A stretch of 64,000 nt of DNA, from assembly GCF_002003265.1 (NCBI RefSeq), contig NZ_CP019687.1:434001-498000 (forward strand). The letters run 5' to 3'. This document shows positions 1-7,811 of the stretch, in pieces. The position numbers and the translations under genes are program-made. The notes under the pieces were generated by a model. The model worked only from the letters and a program-made list of their open reading frames with translations. It made no database searches and was not told the DNA's origin. Source of the stretch: Paenibacillus larvae subsp. larvae. GTDB lineage: Bacteria > Bacillota > Bacilli > Paenibacillales > NBRC-103111. Position 1 is the first letter of the stretch, and the number at the start of each line of letters is the position of its first letter.

Positions 1-1007
1 TTTTGCATATTATTGACGATATCCCTTCAGCTATCAAAAATTGGTCATATTCTTATAGCTTTTTTTTGCAACCATACAATATTCAAAATTCAGAAGAACC
101 AGAATTCGTCATTAACAAAATGGCTGCAGGTTATGGACAGTATGTTTCTCGGTTTATTGACCTTTGTGATATTCCTGAAGGTATAAAGTACACAGATATG
201 ATTAGAGAAGTCTATAATAGGATTTTGTATGAAGGTCACGAGTTTGCAGAAATTTCAGGTGTATTTGGCTTTAATGGCAACATTCATTCGCCTATGGCAC
301 CTTACGAAATTATTTATCCTGGAATGGTTCCTAACTCGAATTTTGAAGAATCTTTGAAAATAGAGGATTTATCTATTCACTATCTAGCCGAGGAAGATAA
401 ACTGATATTTAAAACTAAAAAAAACGATGCAACAATTCATCCTTTATACTTAGGTTTTTTAACTTGGTATCTCTTGCCGCCAATTTATCGTTTGTTATTT
501 TTTATGGTCCCGTCGAATTATATGTCATTACCTATTGCAAAGTTGTATTTTTTTCAACAAGAAAAGGCTAAAAAACAAGTTGTCGTAAAAATACCAAGAA
601 TAAAAATCAATAATTTGGTGATAACTCGAAAACAATGGTGGATACCATCAAAAGAACTTCCGTACAGACATCTTCCATACGGTGATCTGGAAAGGTGTAT
701 GGTTTATGAGAATTGGAGGAAATCCCAAGGGTTACCTCGAGAAGTGTTTATTAAAATTTTAAACCTTCTAACAAAAAAGGAACTGACTTCAGAAAATAAG
801 GGAAATGAGGATGAAATAGCTTTGAAAAACGATGCACTACGAAAACCACAATACATTGATTTTAATAGCATCTTTTTTATTAGAGCTTTTGAAAAATATT
901 GTGATTTAACAAAAGGTTTAAACAGTTATTTAATTGTTGAAGAATTTCTGCCAGATGAAGAGAGTTTGGTCATTCAAGGGGAGACAGATTTCTCTAAACA
1001 TCTATAA
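1..1007 (+). CDS. LanB-type lantibiotic dehydratase, C-terminal part of glutamylation domain (5' partial)
   Basis: The frame is open from the window edge, so the true start lies upstream and the TTG at position 3 need not be used. The protein shows the order of landmarks known from the N-terminal (glutamylating) domain of LanB-type dehydratases: EISGVFGFNGNIHSP, then a hydrophobic LYLGFLTWYLLPPIYR stretch, then PRIKINNLVITRKQWW, GLPREVF, KPQYIDFNS and a final LIVEEFLP. In that family the domain transfers glutamate to Ser/Thr of a precursor peptide before elimination. The ORF ends shortly after the EEFLP motif, as expected for split enzymes of the thiopeptide type. It is very AT-rich compared with genes from 3400 onward. 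The family call rests on recalled motifs, not on an alignment; the substrate is unknown. Confidence 0.7.
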   Translation, partial: LHIIDDIPSAIKNWSYSYSFFLQPYNIQNSEEPEFVINKMAAGYGQYVSRFIDLCDIPEGIKYTDMIREVYNRILYEGHEFAEISGVFGFNGNIHSPMAPYEIIYPGMVPNSNFEESLKIEDLSIHYLAEEDKLIFKTKKNDATIHPLYLGFLTWYLLPPIYRLLFFMVPSNYMSLPIAKLYFFQQEKAKKQVVVKIPRIKINNLVITRKQWWIPSKELPYRHLPYGDLERCMVYENWRKSQGLPREVFIKILNLLTKKELTSENKGNEDEIALKNDALRKPQYIDFNSIFFIRAFEKYCDLTKGLNSYLIVEEFLPDEESLVIQGETDFSKHL

Positions 1008-1317
1008 AACAATCGTTCAGCCTGATCTGGATTTTAACAAAACGGCGGCTACTCTTATATTGTCCGGGTTGCCATCCTTTATGGAAGAATGTAGCAGATT
1101 ATATCGCAAAACAAATATAGTCTGCGGGATAATGATGGAACGAATTATACATTCTGCCGTTATCCAGGGTTTAGGACAATACCCGTTTTTATCTTATTCT
1201 GCCGATGCTTTCAAGACAGTTATGAAACTGCCTGAGCCGTTTATACCACTCTCACTTATTTTTATCGGACATAAGGATTGTTCTAATTATATTCTAAAGT
1301 ATCCAATGTTTTTATAA
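1008..1317 (+). pseudogene. SagB/nitroreductase-like dehydrogenase, C-terminal remnant
   Basis: The frame opens upstream (first ATG at 934, inside the preceding gene) but the recognisable part begins near 1008 and runs to the stop at 1317. The segment A-T-L-I-L-S-G, then GIMMERIIHSAVIQGLGQ and a closing PLSLIFIGHKD resembles the last third of SagB/McbC-type FMN dehydrogenases, which oxidise azolines to azoles in modified peptides. The FMN-binding N-terminal two thirds are missing and no convincing ribosome binding site precedes the ORF. A deletion that joined the end of the LanB gene to the tail of a dehydrogenase gene is the simplest reading. It could instead be a small unrelated gene starting at ATG 1081. 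Confidence in the family is moderate. Confidence 0.45.
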
Positions 1318-1344
1318 GTGTATTTGCTTGGGAGGAGACTCAAG

Positions 1345-2049
1345 ATGAAGCTATTAGACGTTAATGTAGATGAAGCGGGGTACTCTGAAGAGAACAAGAT
1401 TATCTATGATATTAAGTTCAGTGTAGGACATGGTGAATTGGTAGGCTTGATCGGCCCTAACGGAGCAGGAAAATCAACAACTATTAAATCCATTATTGGG
1501 TTGCTTCCTTATGTAAAAGGTTACGCGTCCATAAAGGATGGAAGTGGTTCTTACAGCTATATACCCGAGCAACCGATTTTGTATGAAGGTCTTACTCTCT
1601 GGGAACATATAGAGATTGCATTGTCGTCCTACGAATACTATTCGACTGAAAAAATAAAAAGGAGTGAAGAATTGTTAAGTCAGTTTCGATTAGAAAAACT
1701 TATGCATTCTTACCCCTCAAGTTTTTCTAAAGGAATGCAGCAAAAAGTAATGCTTATTTTAAGTTTTTTATTGGAACCCGATGTATATATTGTCGATGAG
1801 CCTTTTATAGGACTTGATCCTATTGCCATTAAGGATTTATTAGATTTAATACAGATGGAGAGGGCGCGAGGAGCTGGGATTCTTATGTCAACACACGTAT
1901 TGGATACGGCGGAGCGTATTTGTAATCGATTTATATTACTAAATAATGGTCAAATTGCCGCTTCAGGCACTCTGATACAAATTCAAGAACTATGTAAATT
2001 GCCAAACGGTACACTTTATGAATGTTTTCATAAAATGATTAAAGGATGA
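1345..2049 (+). CDS. EcsA-like ABC transporter ATP-binding protein
   Basis: The 234-residue ATPase has Walker A GPNGAGKST, an unusual signature region FSKGMQQKV in place of LSGGQ, Walker B VYIVDEPFIGLDP and the H-loop STHVLDTAER. The signature, and the IPEQPILYEGLTLWEH stretch, are close to B. subtilis EcsA as I recall it. The start at ATG 1345 is preceded by GGGAGGAG at good spacing; an ORF extension to 1318 lacks one. It sits directly before the matching permease (stop and next gene nearly overlap), so the pair should form one exporter. Next to peptide-modification genes a role in export of, or immunity to, the peptide is plausible, but an Ecs-type role cannot be excluded. AT-rich like its neighbours. 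Confidence 0.85.
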   Translation: MKLLDVNVDEAGYSEENKIIYDIKFSVGHGELVGLIGPNGAGKSTTIKSIIGLLPYVKGYASIKDGSGSYSYIPEQPILYEGLTLWEHIEIALSSYEYYSTEKIKRSEELLSQFRLEKLMHSYPSSFSKGMQQKVMLILSFLLEPDVYIVDEPFIGLDPIAIKDLLDLIQMERARGAGILMSTHVLDTAERICNRFILLNNGQIAASGTLIQIQELCKLPNGTLYECFHKMIKG

Positions 2050-2054
2050 GTTCT

Positions 2055-3290
2055 ATGAATACGGCTTACCATCTATTCGTACGCAGAGTGAAACTTAATG
2101 CAATATTTCAATATCGGGTTATCAAATCGGTTGTAGATTGGAGTGTAGCTCTTTATTTTGTTGTTCCGGGCTTTTTCTACCTAGTCAGTTATTATTATTA
2201 CTTATGGAATACAAAACCAGACTGGATTTTTAATGTTCCTTTTCTAACCGTAGCGCTTTTCTTTTTTGTACTTATTGGCTTAAGTACGGTTCGTTCATTT
2301 TATGAATACGAAGACCAACTGTTTTTGTTGCAACGAAAACCATGGATTATAAAACTGAGACGATATGGAATTATTTACTCATTTTTGGTGCATTGCATTA
2401 AAACGGCTTTGTTCATAATTTGTTGGCTTCCCGTTATGTATTTGGGGTTTCAAATGGATATGGTCCAGATCACTTACTTCTATTTATTTACGGTTCTTTC
2501 CATGACACTATTTGCTTTAATAAAACGCAGAATAAATGCGGTTTTAAATACAATTAAACGGCTAACGTTACTCTTTTTATTCTACGTCGCCGGAGCAGCG
2601 TCTTATTTGGTAATTATTTTACAGAATCAACCGTTAATCATCATTTGTTCGAGTGTAACTTTAGCGTTTACCTTCATTATAGCACTATTAAATAAACACA
2701 TAGAATACAAAAATCGCTTTTTGGAATATGTTGATTATGATATTCTTGATCGGTATAAACACCTAGCGTTATTGCTGAATAACACCGGCTTTAAATATAA
2801 GAGCCCTCGTTCAAGAAGGCCAGCACCATTCTTGTTCCGGAATTCAACGAAATTTTTTAAAATGCGAAGCAGGGCCAATATTTTATCCGAATGCTGCACT
2901 AAGGCTTTCTTTAGGGATTCATTTAGTGCGAAGCTTTATATACAGTTGACTATTGTTTCATGTTACGGTATATATCAGATGCCCCCTTTAGTTAGTTATA
3001 TCTTTTTGTTTATGCTTGCCCTTACATTACTTTCACTAGGAAAGATGGTTTGGATTCAATTTATTTATTCAGATTATATAAAAATTTATTTGTGGCCTTA
3101 TGATGTAAAAAGATCAGCTATGAAGATTACAATGATTTTGCTTGCGATGCCAAGCTATATTCTTGTTGTCATTACATTGCTAGCAAAATCTCAGTCGGCG
3201 CTTATTTTATTGGCGAGTGTCGGTGCAGGTTTTCTGAGTTTCTATATTTCCTTATTTATTATCTTAAGATGGTTTAAAAGTACCTTCTGA
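2055..3290 (+). CDS. EcsB-like ABC transporter permease
   Basis: A 411-residue, strongly hydrophobic protein with many membrane segments (for example around residues 35-55, 75-95, 120-160, 175-215, 305-330 and 360-410) and a polar central region near residues 230-290. Overall layout and the segment RSFYEYEDQLFLLQRKP resemble the EcsB permease family. ATG 2055 has AAAGGATGAG eight bases upstream; ATG 2046 overlaps the stop of the ATPase gene but leaves no space for a ribosome binding site. It is the partner of the ATPase just upstream and ends the AT-rich accessory segment. The transported substrate cannot be read from the sequence. Confidence 0.75.
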   Translation: MNTAYHLFVRRVKLNAIFQYRVIKSVVDWSVALYFVVPGFFYLVSYYYYLWNTKPDWIFNVPFLTVALFFFVLIGLSTVRSFYEYEDQLFLLQRKPWIIKLRRYGIIYSFLVHCIKTALFIICWLPVMYLGFQMDMVQITYFYLFTVLSMTLFALIKRRINAVLNTIKRLTLLFLFYVAGAASYLVIILQNQPLIIICSSVTLAFTFIIALLNKHIEYKNRFLEYVDYDILDRYKHLALLLNNTGFKYKSPRSRRPAPFLFRNSTKFFKMRSRANILSECCTKAFFRDSFSAKLYIQLTIVSCYGIYQMPPLVSYIFLFMLALTLLSLGKMVWIQFIYSDYIKIYLWPYDVKRSAMKITMILLAMPSYILVVITLLAKSQSALILLASVGAGFLSFYISLFIILRWFKSTF

Positions 3291-3420
3291 ATTTGCGATT
3301 AATCCAGGAGCGGACGATGGGTTCGTGATTTCCCCCTGTCCGTATTGTTGTATTCAAGAGCGTGAGAGCTGTGATATGATAGAGTGAAGCTTAGTCATGA
3401 AAATAAGGCAGGAGATAGAT

Positions 3421-3939
3421 GTGGGGAAACATAATATCATTTTGATCGGTTTCATGGGTACCGGAAAAACTACAGTTGCAGCCGAATTGGCAAAAAGCCT
3501 AAATCTGACCCGGATTGATCTAGATCAGGAAATTGTAAATGATCAAAACAAATCCATACCGGACTTATTTGCCAAGTATGGAGAGGACCATTTTCGCAAT
3601 GTTGAAGAAGCCCTTCTTCACCGGGTTCTAATGAAGGACAGGCAGGTTGTGGCTACAGGCGGAGGTGCTGTGCTTCGTGAAGCTAATTGTATTTGTATGA
3701 AGCAGAACGGGTTTGTCGTAGCTCTGACGGCATCCCCCGAGGTGATTATTCAAAGAGTCAGCCAGGATACCGACCGGCCTCTTTTGAAAGGCAATGTGGC
3801 AGAAAGGGTGCATTCGATATTGAAGGAGAGGGAAGATACTTATCAGTTTGCCGATCTTACCTTGGATACAAGTTCTGGTTTGCTCACAGAAACTATTGAT
3901 ACGATTATTAAACAATGGAGGGCATGGATAACCAGATAA
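3421..3939 (+). CDS. aroK: Shikimate kinase
   Basis: Phosphorylates shikimate to shikimate 3-phosphate in the common aromatic pathway. The 172-residue protein has the P-loop GFMGTGKTT, a Mg-binding/shikimate-binding IDLDQEI, the FR-N-VEE segment, the GGGAV substrate loop and the lid arginine in TDRPLL. I chose GTG 3421 because GGAG lies six bases upstream and the protein then starts five residues before the first beta strand, as usual; ATG 3397 in the same frame is the alternative. The next pathway enzyme but one, aroA, lies 1 kb downstream behind two crcB genes. Confidence 0.93.
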   Translation: MGKHNIILIGFMGTGKTTVAAELAKSLNLTRIDLDQEIVNDQNKSIPDLFAKYGEDHFRNVEEALLHRVLMKDRQVVATGGGAVLREANCICMKQNGFVVALTASPEVIIQRVSQDTDRPLLKGNVAERVHSILKEREDTYQFADLTLDTSSGLLTETIDTIIKQWRAWITR

Positions 3940-4042
3940 CTTTTATCCGGACCTTCCGGGATCATCTATATGTTTTCCCAGTCCATCATACCGCCTGTCA
4001 TATTTTGATCACAGGCAAGACGGAGCAAGGAGTGAGAACGAT

Positions 4043-4429
4043 TTGGATGTGCTGGCTGTCGGGATTGCCGGAATAGTTGGAGCCTGGTGCCGATATCTGA
4101 TTTCATTGGCCGCAAATCCGGTTGGCGCTGCTGAATTTCCCTGGGGGACCTTGGCCTGTAATTTAGCCGGCTGTCTGTTTTTGGGTTATTTGGGCAGAGC
4201 TGCTTTTTTGAAATGGAGTCCGCGGCTTCAACTTGCCATCAATACGGGGTTTATCGGATCGTTTACTACCTTCTCCACTTTTAGCGTTGAAACGGTTGAG
4301 CTATTTCGTGGTGGTGAAATAGGGATGGCTATTGCCTATGTGCTGCTCAGCCTTTGGGGTGGATTGGGATTGGCTTGGGCCGGGTTTGCTTTGGCAAAGC
4401 GCAAGGAAGGAATGAAGCGGGATGCCTGA
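4043..4429 (+). CDS. crcB: Fluoride ion channel CrcB/Fluc, first subunit
   Basis: A 128-residue four-helix membrane protein that exports fluoride as an antiparallel dimer. Family signatures are GAWCRYLIS at the N-terminus, FPWGTLACNLAG and the GFIGSFTTFSTF motif, whose Phe and Thr residues line the pore. Translation appears to start at TTG 4043 with AAGGAG ten bases upstream. Its stop overlaps the start of a second crcB gene (ATG 4422), the usual tandem pair for heterodimeric Fluc channels. I found no fluoride riboswitch upstream; only a short hairpin (GCCTGT/ACAGGC) at about 3991-4014. Confidence 0.9.
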   Translation: MDVLAVGIAGIVGAWCRYLISLAANPVGAAEFPWGTLACNLAGCLFLGYLGRAAFLKWSPRLQLAINTGFIGSFTTFSTFSVETVELFRGGEIGMAIAYVLLSLWGGLGLAWAGFALAKRKEGMKRDA

Positions 4430-4783
4430 AAATATGTGGATATCGTTACTATGGATTGCAGCTGGAGCTTTCCCCGGGGCAGTGGTCCGGTATTTGTTTT
4501 CGAAATGGGTTCAGTCTGTTTTCCTTCCGTTTTTCCTGCCGCTACCTTTTTGATAAATAGCACAGGTGCTTTCTTACTAGGATATTTACTTGGACACAGT
4601 GCTTCGGATTCTTTGCGGTTATGGATCGGAACGGGATTCATGGGGGCTTTTACTACCTTTTCCACTTTGAAAATGGAAAGCGTCAAACTGCTTGATCAAA
4701 AGAGGATCGGGATTTGGCTGCTCTATACGGGAGCTACTTATTCGGTTGGACTCGCATTGGCCTATGCCGGGTTTATATTATAA
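4422..4783 (+). pseudogene. crcB: Fluoride ion channel CrcB, second subunit, frameshifted
   Basis: ATG 4422 opens a normal CrcB N-terminus ([20 protein letters not shown], then VVRYLFS), but this frame stops at TGA 4551-4553. The rest of the protein ([25 protein letters not shown]) continues in another frame to 4783. Adding one T to the T5 run at 4530-4534 joins both parts into a full-length protein that aligns with the first subunit at FPxxT-x-x-x-N-x-x-G. This is therefore either a one-base deletion or a sequencing error. If real, the organism would have only a single CrcB subunit from this locus. Confidence 0.88.
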
Positions 4784-4787
4784 ATTG

Positions 4788-4870
4788 AATCTGATTTGGC
4801 ATTTTGCCTGAATTTTTAAAGCAATAGTTCGGATGGAGATAGAATTTAGAATTATGCAATAGAATCAAAT
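4788..4870 (-). repeat. Degenerate copy of dispersed inverted-terminus repeat (copy F)
   Basis: The stretch GTTCGGATGGAGAT followed by an AT-rich run and AGAATC matches the same part of the repeat at 38791-38900 (GTTCGGATGGAAAT and onward to GGATTC). Only one half is recognisable. It fills the gap between crcB and aroA. Confidence 0.35.
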
Positions 4871-4909
4871 CTGTATTAAATATAAAATTTTGTATAAGGA
4901 GAGAAGCTC

Positions 4910-6202
4910 ATGAAGGCTATTGTTCATCCAACTCCCCGTTTGTCAGGGGACATACAGGCCTTGTCGTCGAAGAATTATACCACCCGCTTTTTATTGGCTG
5001 CTGCACTTTCAGAAGGAACCAGTACAATCTATTATCCGGCTCAAAGTGAGGATGGAGAAGCGATGCGCCGTTGTATCCGGGATTTGGGCGCCCGGATTGA
5101 AGAGGATGATCAGAAGATAATCATTACGGGGTTTGGTAAGTATCCGCAACAGGTGAAAGAACTGAATGTGGGGAATGCCGGGGCTGTGTTGAGGTTTCTG
5201 ATGTCGGTTGCAGCTTTCTGCCAGGAGGTGACCTTCGTCAATGCTTATCCGGAATCACTTGGAAAACGGCCTCACGATGATTTAATCCACGCTTTGGAAC
5301 AAATGGGAGTTGAAGTAGTAAATCAGGATGGCCGTCTGCCGATAACAATAAGAGGGGGAGAGCCTCGCGGAGGCCGTATCCAGGTTTCCGGTAACGTCAG
5401 TTCGCAATTTTTAAGCTCTATATTGTTTATTGCTCCTTTATTAAAAGAAGATAGTGAAATTGAAGTGCTGCATGATTTAAAATCCAAAATTGTCATCGGG
5501 CAGACACTGGATGTACTAAAACAAGCCGGCATTCGGGTAGAGGCAAGTAAAGACCTGATGCATTACCGCATTCCGGGAAATCAGACTTATCAGCCAAGAG
5601 AGTATGTCGTGCAGGGGGATTACCCGGGATCAGCGGCCATTTTGGCTGCGGCGGCAGTTACGGAGTCCGATGTTACAGTGAATAACCTTGAAGAAAACAG
5701 TCTGCAAGGGGAGCGGGCTTGTATAGATGTTCTTCGCCAAATGGGAGTTCTGCTTACACATAAGGATAGGCAGGTGCAGGTAAAGGGTAACGGAAGGCTT
5801 AAGCCTGTAGAATTTGACGGAGACGAATTTACAGATGCTGTATTGGCTATGGTAGCCACTGCTGTTTTCGCCGATGGAACGACCCGTTTTTACAATGTAG
5901 AGAATCTTAGGTATAAGGAATGTGACCGGATTACGGACTTTCTGACAGAACTTCGAAAAGCGGGGGCCAGTGTGGAGGAAAGACAGAGTGAAATTATTGT
6001 GCACGGGAAGCCTGAAGGGGTGGAGGGCGGCGTGGAAATAGATGCGCATATAGATCACCGTGTGATCATGGCTCTTTCCGTAGTTGGCTTAAGATCACGT
6101 AAAGGTCTGACTATCCGTGATGCCCAGCATGTAGCGAAATCTTACCCGCATTTTTTCAATCACTTGCAAGCATTAGGAGCCCACATCGAACTGATGAACT
6201 GA
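4910..6202 (+). CDS. aroA: 3-phosphoshikimate 1-carboxyvinyltransferase (EPSP synthase), divergent
   Basis: Joins phosphoenolpyruvate to shikimate 3-phosphate. The 430-residue length is normal. Recognisable motifs are the N-terminal Lys loop (SSKNYTTR), SSQFLSS for shikimate-phosphate binding, LRYKECDRI, DHRVIMA and the C-terminal KSYPHFF. The phosphoenolpyruvate-site motif reads GNAGAVLRFL, whereas the Escherichia coli type is GNAGTAMRPL, so the Thr and Pro positions are both changed. A clear AAGGAGAG precedes ATG 4910. The gene lies alone, not with aroB or aroC. The enzyme identity is secure; the effect of the motif changes is not known from sequence. Confidence 0.93.
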   Translation: MKAIVHPTPRLSGDIQALSSKNYTTRFLLAAALSEGTSTIYYPAQSEDGEAMRRCIRDLGARIEEDDQKIIITGFGKYPQQVKELNVGNAGAVLRFLMSVAAFCQEVTFVNAYPESLGKRPHDDLIHALEQMGVEVVNQDGRLPITIRGGEPRGGRIQVSGNVSSQFLSSILFIAPLLKEDSEIEVLHDLKSKIVIGQTLDVLKQAGIRVEASKDLMHYRIPGNQTYQPREYVVQGDYPGSAAILAAAAVTESDVTVNNLEENSLQGERACIDVLRQMGVLLTHKDRQVQVKGNGRLKPVEFDGDEFTDAVLAMVATAVFADGTTRFYNVENLRYKECDRITDFLTELRKAGASVEERQSEIIVHGKPEGVEGGVEIDAHIDHRVIMALSVVGLRSRKGLTIRDAQHVAKSYPHFFNHLQALGAHIELMN

Positions 6203-6221
6203 ACATTTGGGTGGGAGCTGT

Positions 6222-7042
6222 ATGAGAATTATTTTGAGAGGAATCAGGGTATTCTTTGCTTATTTGCTTATTTGCTTATTTTAATATTGCTAGGAGTTAC
6301 CGGGTTTTTATCTACAGAGCTTTATCAATATGTTTCTGAAAATGTATGGGGAGAGACCAAGGAGGTACTCGCCAAAGAAAATGATAGTGTACCTTCTAAC
6401 GATGCCGAATCTAAAGCAAACCAGGAGACTCAAATTCCCGCAAGCGCAAGAATAGAGGCTCCTTTTGTCAGTCAATATCCCGAATTGCCTTCAGGCTGTG
6501 AGGTAACCGCACTGGCTATGCTGCTGCAATTCAAAGGCATAGATGCAGATAAAATGCAGCTTTACAATGAAGTAAAAAAGGACTCCACCCCAATTGTCTG
6601 GAGTCCGGATAAAAAAACGATCTTGTACTGGGGGAACCCTAACCTTGGCTATGTAGGGGATGCAACTGGAAAATCTAAGGGGTTTGCCATCTATCATGAA
6701 GGTCTATTCCCTTTGCTTCAACATTATATTCCTACTGGAATTGATATGACCGGTCAGGATTTCAGTGAGCTGGAGCGCCAAATTGCATCCGGGATACCTG
6801 TTTTAGCATGGACTACAATATCTTACGAAATTCAGGAAGAGGATTGGGTAACCTGGGATACTCCTATTGGACCGATTAAGACTACCTTTAAAGAACATGC
6901 TGTCCTGTTAGTGGGATATGATGAAAAATCGGTTTACATGAATGATCCAAGAAAAGGGAACACTCCAGTTCAGGTAGACAAAACCACATTTGTTTCAACG
7001 TGGGAAAAAATGGGTAAACAAGCTTTGTCTTACCTGCCCTAG
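6222..7042 (+). pseudogene. C39-like cysteine peptidase with signal anchor, disrupted by an 8-bp tandem repeat
   Basis: ATG 6222 (preceded by GGGTGGGAG) encodes MRIILRGIRVFFAYLLI, then runs into TAA at 6282-6284. The downstream frame encodes a C39-like domain with the likely catalytic Cys in LPSGCEVTALAML, His in EHAVLLVGYD and Asp/Asn in YMNDPRKG. Three copies of TTTGCTTA occupy 6255-6278; with two copies the frames join into a smooth hydrophobic anchor. The first internal start in the downstream frame is TTG 6272, without a ribosome binding site. So the gene is off in this sequence, either permanently or reversibly. The protein would be membrane-anchored with its peptidase-like domain outside. 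Substrate unknown. Confidence 0.8.
6255..6278 (+). repeat. Three tandem copies of TTTGCTTA inside a coding region
   Basis: Units lie at 6255-6262, 6263-6270 and 6271-6278. The unit length is not a multiple of three, so loss or gain of one copy shifts the frame of the C39-like gene. Confidence 0.95.
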
Positions 7043-7060
7043 TTTAAGGAGGAACTCATA

Positions 7061-7486
7061 ATGACATTTGAAAATCCTTCCAGAGACAGCATAAAAGACA
7101 TTTTGGCAACTGCTAGAAACATTGCTGTAGTAGGTTTGTCGGATAAACCGGACCGCGTTTCACATATGGTGGCTGAAGCTATGCAGTCCCGGGGATACCG
7201 GATTATTCCGGTTAATCCCAACGCCTCCGAAATATTGGGGGAGACTTGCTATGCTTCCCTTCAGGATATTCCCGAACCGGTAGATATAGTGAATGTATTT
7301 CGGCGAAGTGATCAGGTAGTTCCTATAGCAGAACAGGCAGTTCAAATTAAAGCCAAAGTGTTTTGGCTCCAGCAGGGAATTTACAATGAGGAAGCAGCTA
7401 AAATCGCGGAAGAAGGCGGTCTTAAGGTTATTATGGACCGTTGTATCAAAGTGGAAGACGCTATTTTGAATCCCCGTGGTGTGTAA
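7061..7486 (+). CDS. CoA-binding domain protein (YneT/YccU type)
   Basis: A 141-residue Rossmann-like protein. The N-terminal IAVVGLSDKPDRVSH and the V-N-P-N stretch following YRIIPV match the CoA-binding family, as do VDIVNVFRR and KVFWLQQGI. The biological role of this widespread family is not settled. ATG 7061 is preceded by AAGGAGG. It ends at a clear terminator. Confidence 0.85.
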   Translation: MTFENPSRDSIKDILATARNIAVVGLSDKPDRVSHMVAEAMQSRGYRIIPVNPNASEILGETCYASLQDIPEPVDIVNVFRRSDQVVPIAEQAVQIKAKVFWLQQGIYNEEAAKIAEEGGLKVIMDRCIKVEDAILNPRGV

Positions 7487-7518
7487 TTTTAGCATAATAT
7501 TTGCATAGCCCGGAATTT

Positions 7519-7551
7519 AAAACCGTCCGTAAGTTTTCGGGCGGTTTTTTT
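7519..7551 (+). terminator. Rho-independent terminator
   Basis: AAACCGTCCG pairs with CGGGCGGTTT around a short loop and is followed by a T run. It closes the CoA-binding protein gene. Confidence 0.85.
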
Positions 7552-7567
7552 GTTTGTCCAACTTCCG

Positions 7568-7682
7568 CAACAATTTCAAACTTAAATTTCCATCCGAACG
7601 GGAACAAGATAGAGATAACCCCTAAACCGGTCTATCCGCATCTTCTCCATTAGTGCTCATCAGTTAAATTATGAATTATTCG
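7568..7682 (+). repeat. Dispersed inverted-terminus repeat (copy A)
   Basis: Shares CAATTTCA at the left end, TTTCCATCCGAACGG-AACAAGAT, then CTTCTCCATTA and the TCAGTT block with the copies at 38791-38900 (reverse strand) and 61958-62071. The right end ATTATGAATTATTC is a degenerate form of the common TTTATGAAATTGATTC. It occupies most of the 297-base gap 7487-7783; that gap otherwise holds only the terminator and a possible leader ORF. Confidence 0.6.
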
Positions 7683-7730
7683 TCTCATAAATAATATACA
7701 TCTTTCCGGTAAAAACTATAGGAGGCTCTA

Positions 7731-7811
7731 ATGGAATGTTTTTTCCAGAGGAGAAATTTTAAACATACAAGGAGGCTATCTGAATGCACAACCAGTTCAA
7801 AGCCAACGTAG
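7731..7811 (+). other. Possible 26-codon leader ORF overlapping the repeat-protein start
   Basis: ATG 7731 has an AGGAGG box five to six bases upstream and encodes a short basic peptide (MECFFQRRNFKH and onward) ending at TAG 7809-7811. It overlaps ATG 7784 of the next gene in another frame, an arrangement compatible with translational coupling. It may be chance. Confidence 0.3.

Noticed and set aside
3940-4042. Fluoride riboswitch before crcB
   Set aside because: Only a simple hairpin is seen; the conserved riboswitch sequence is missing.
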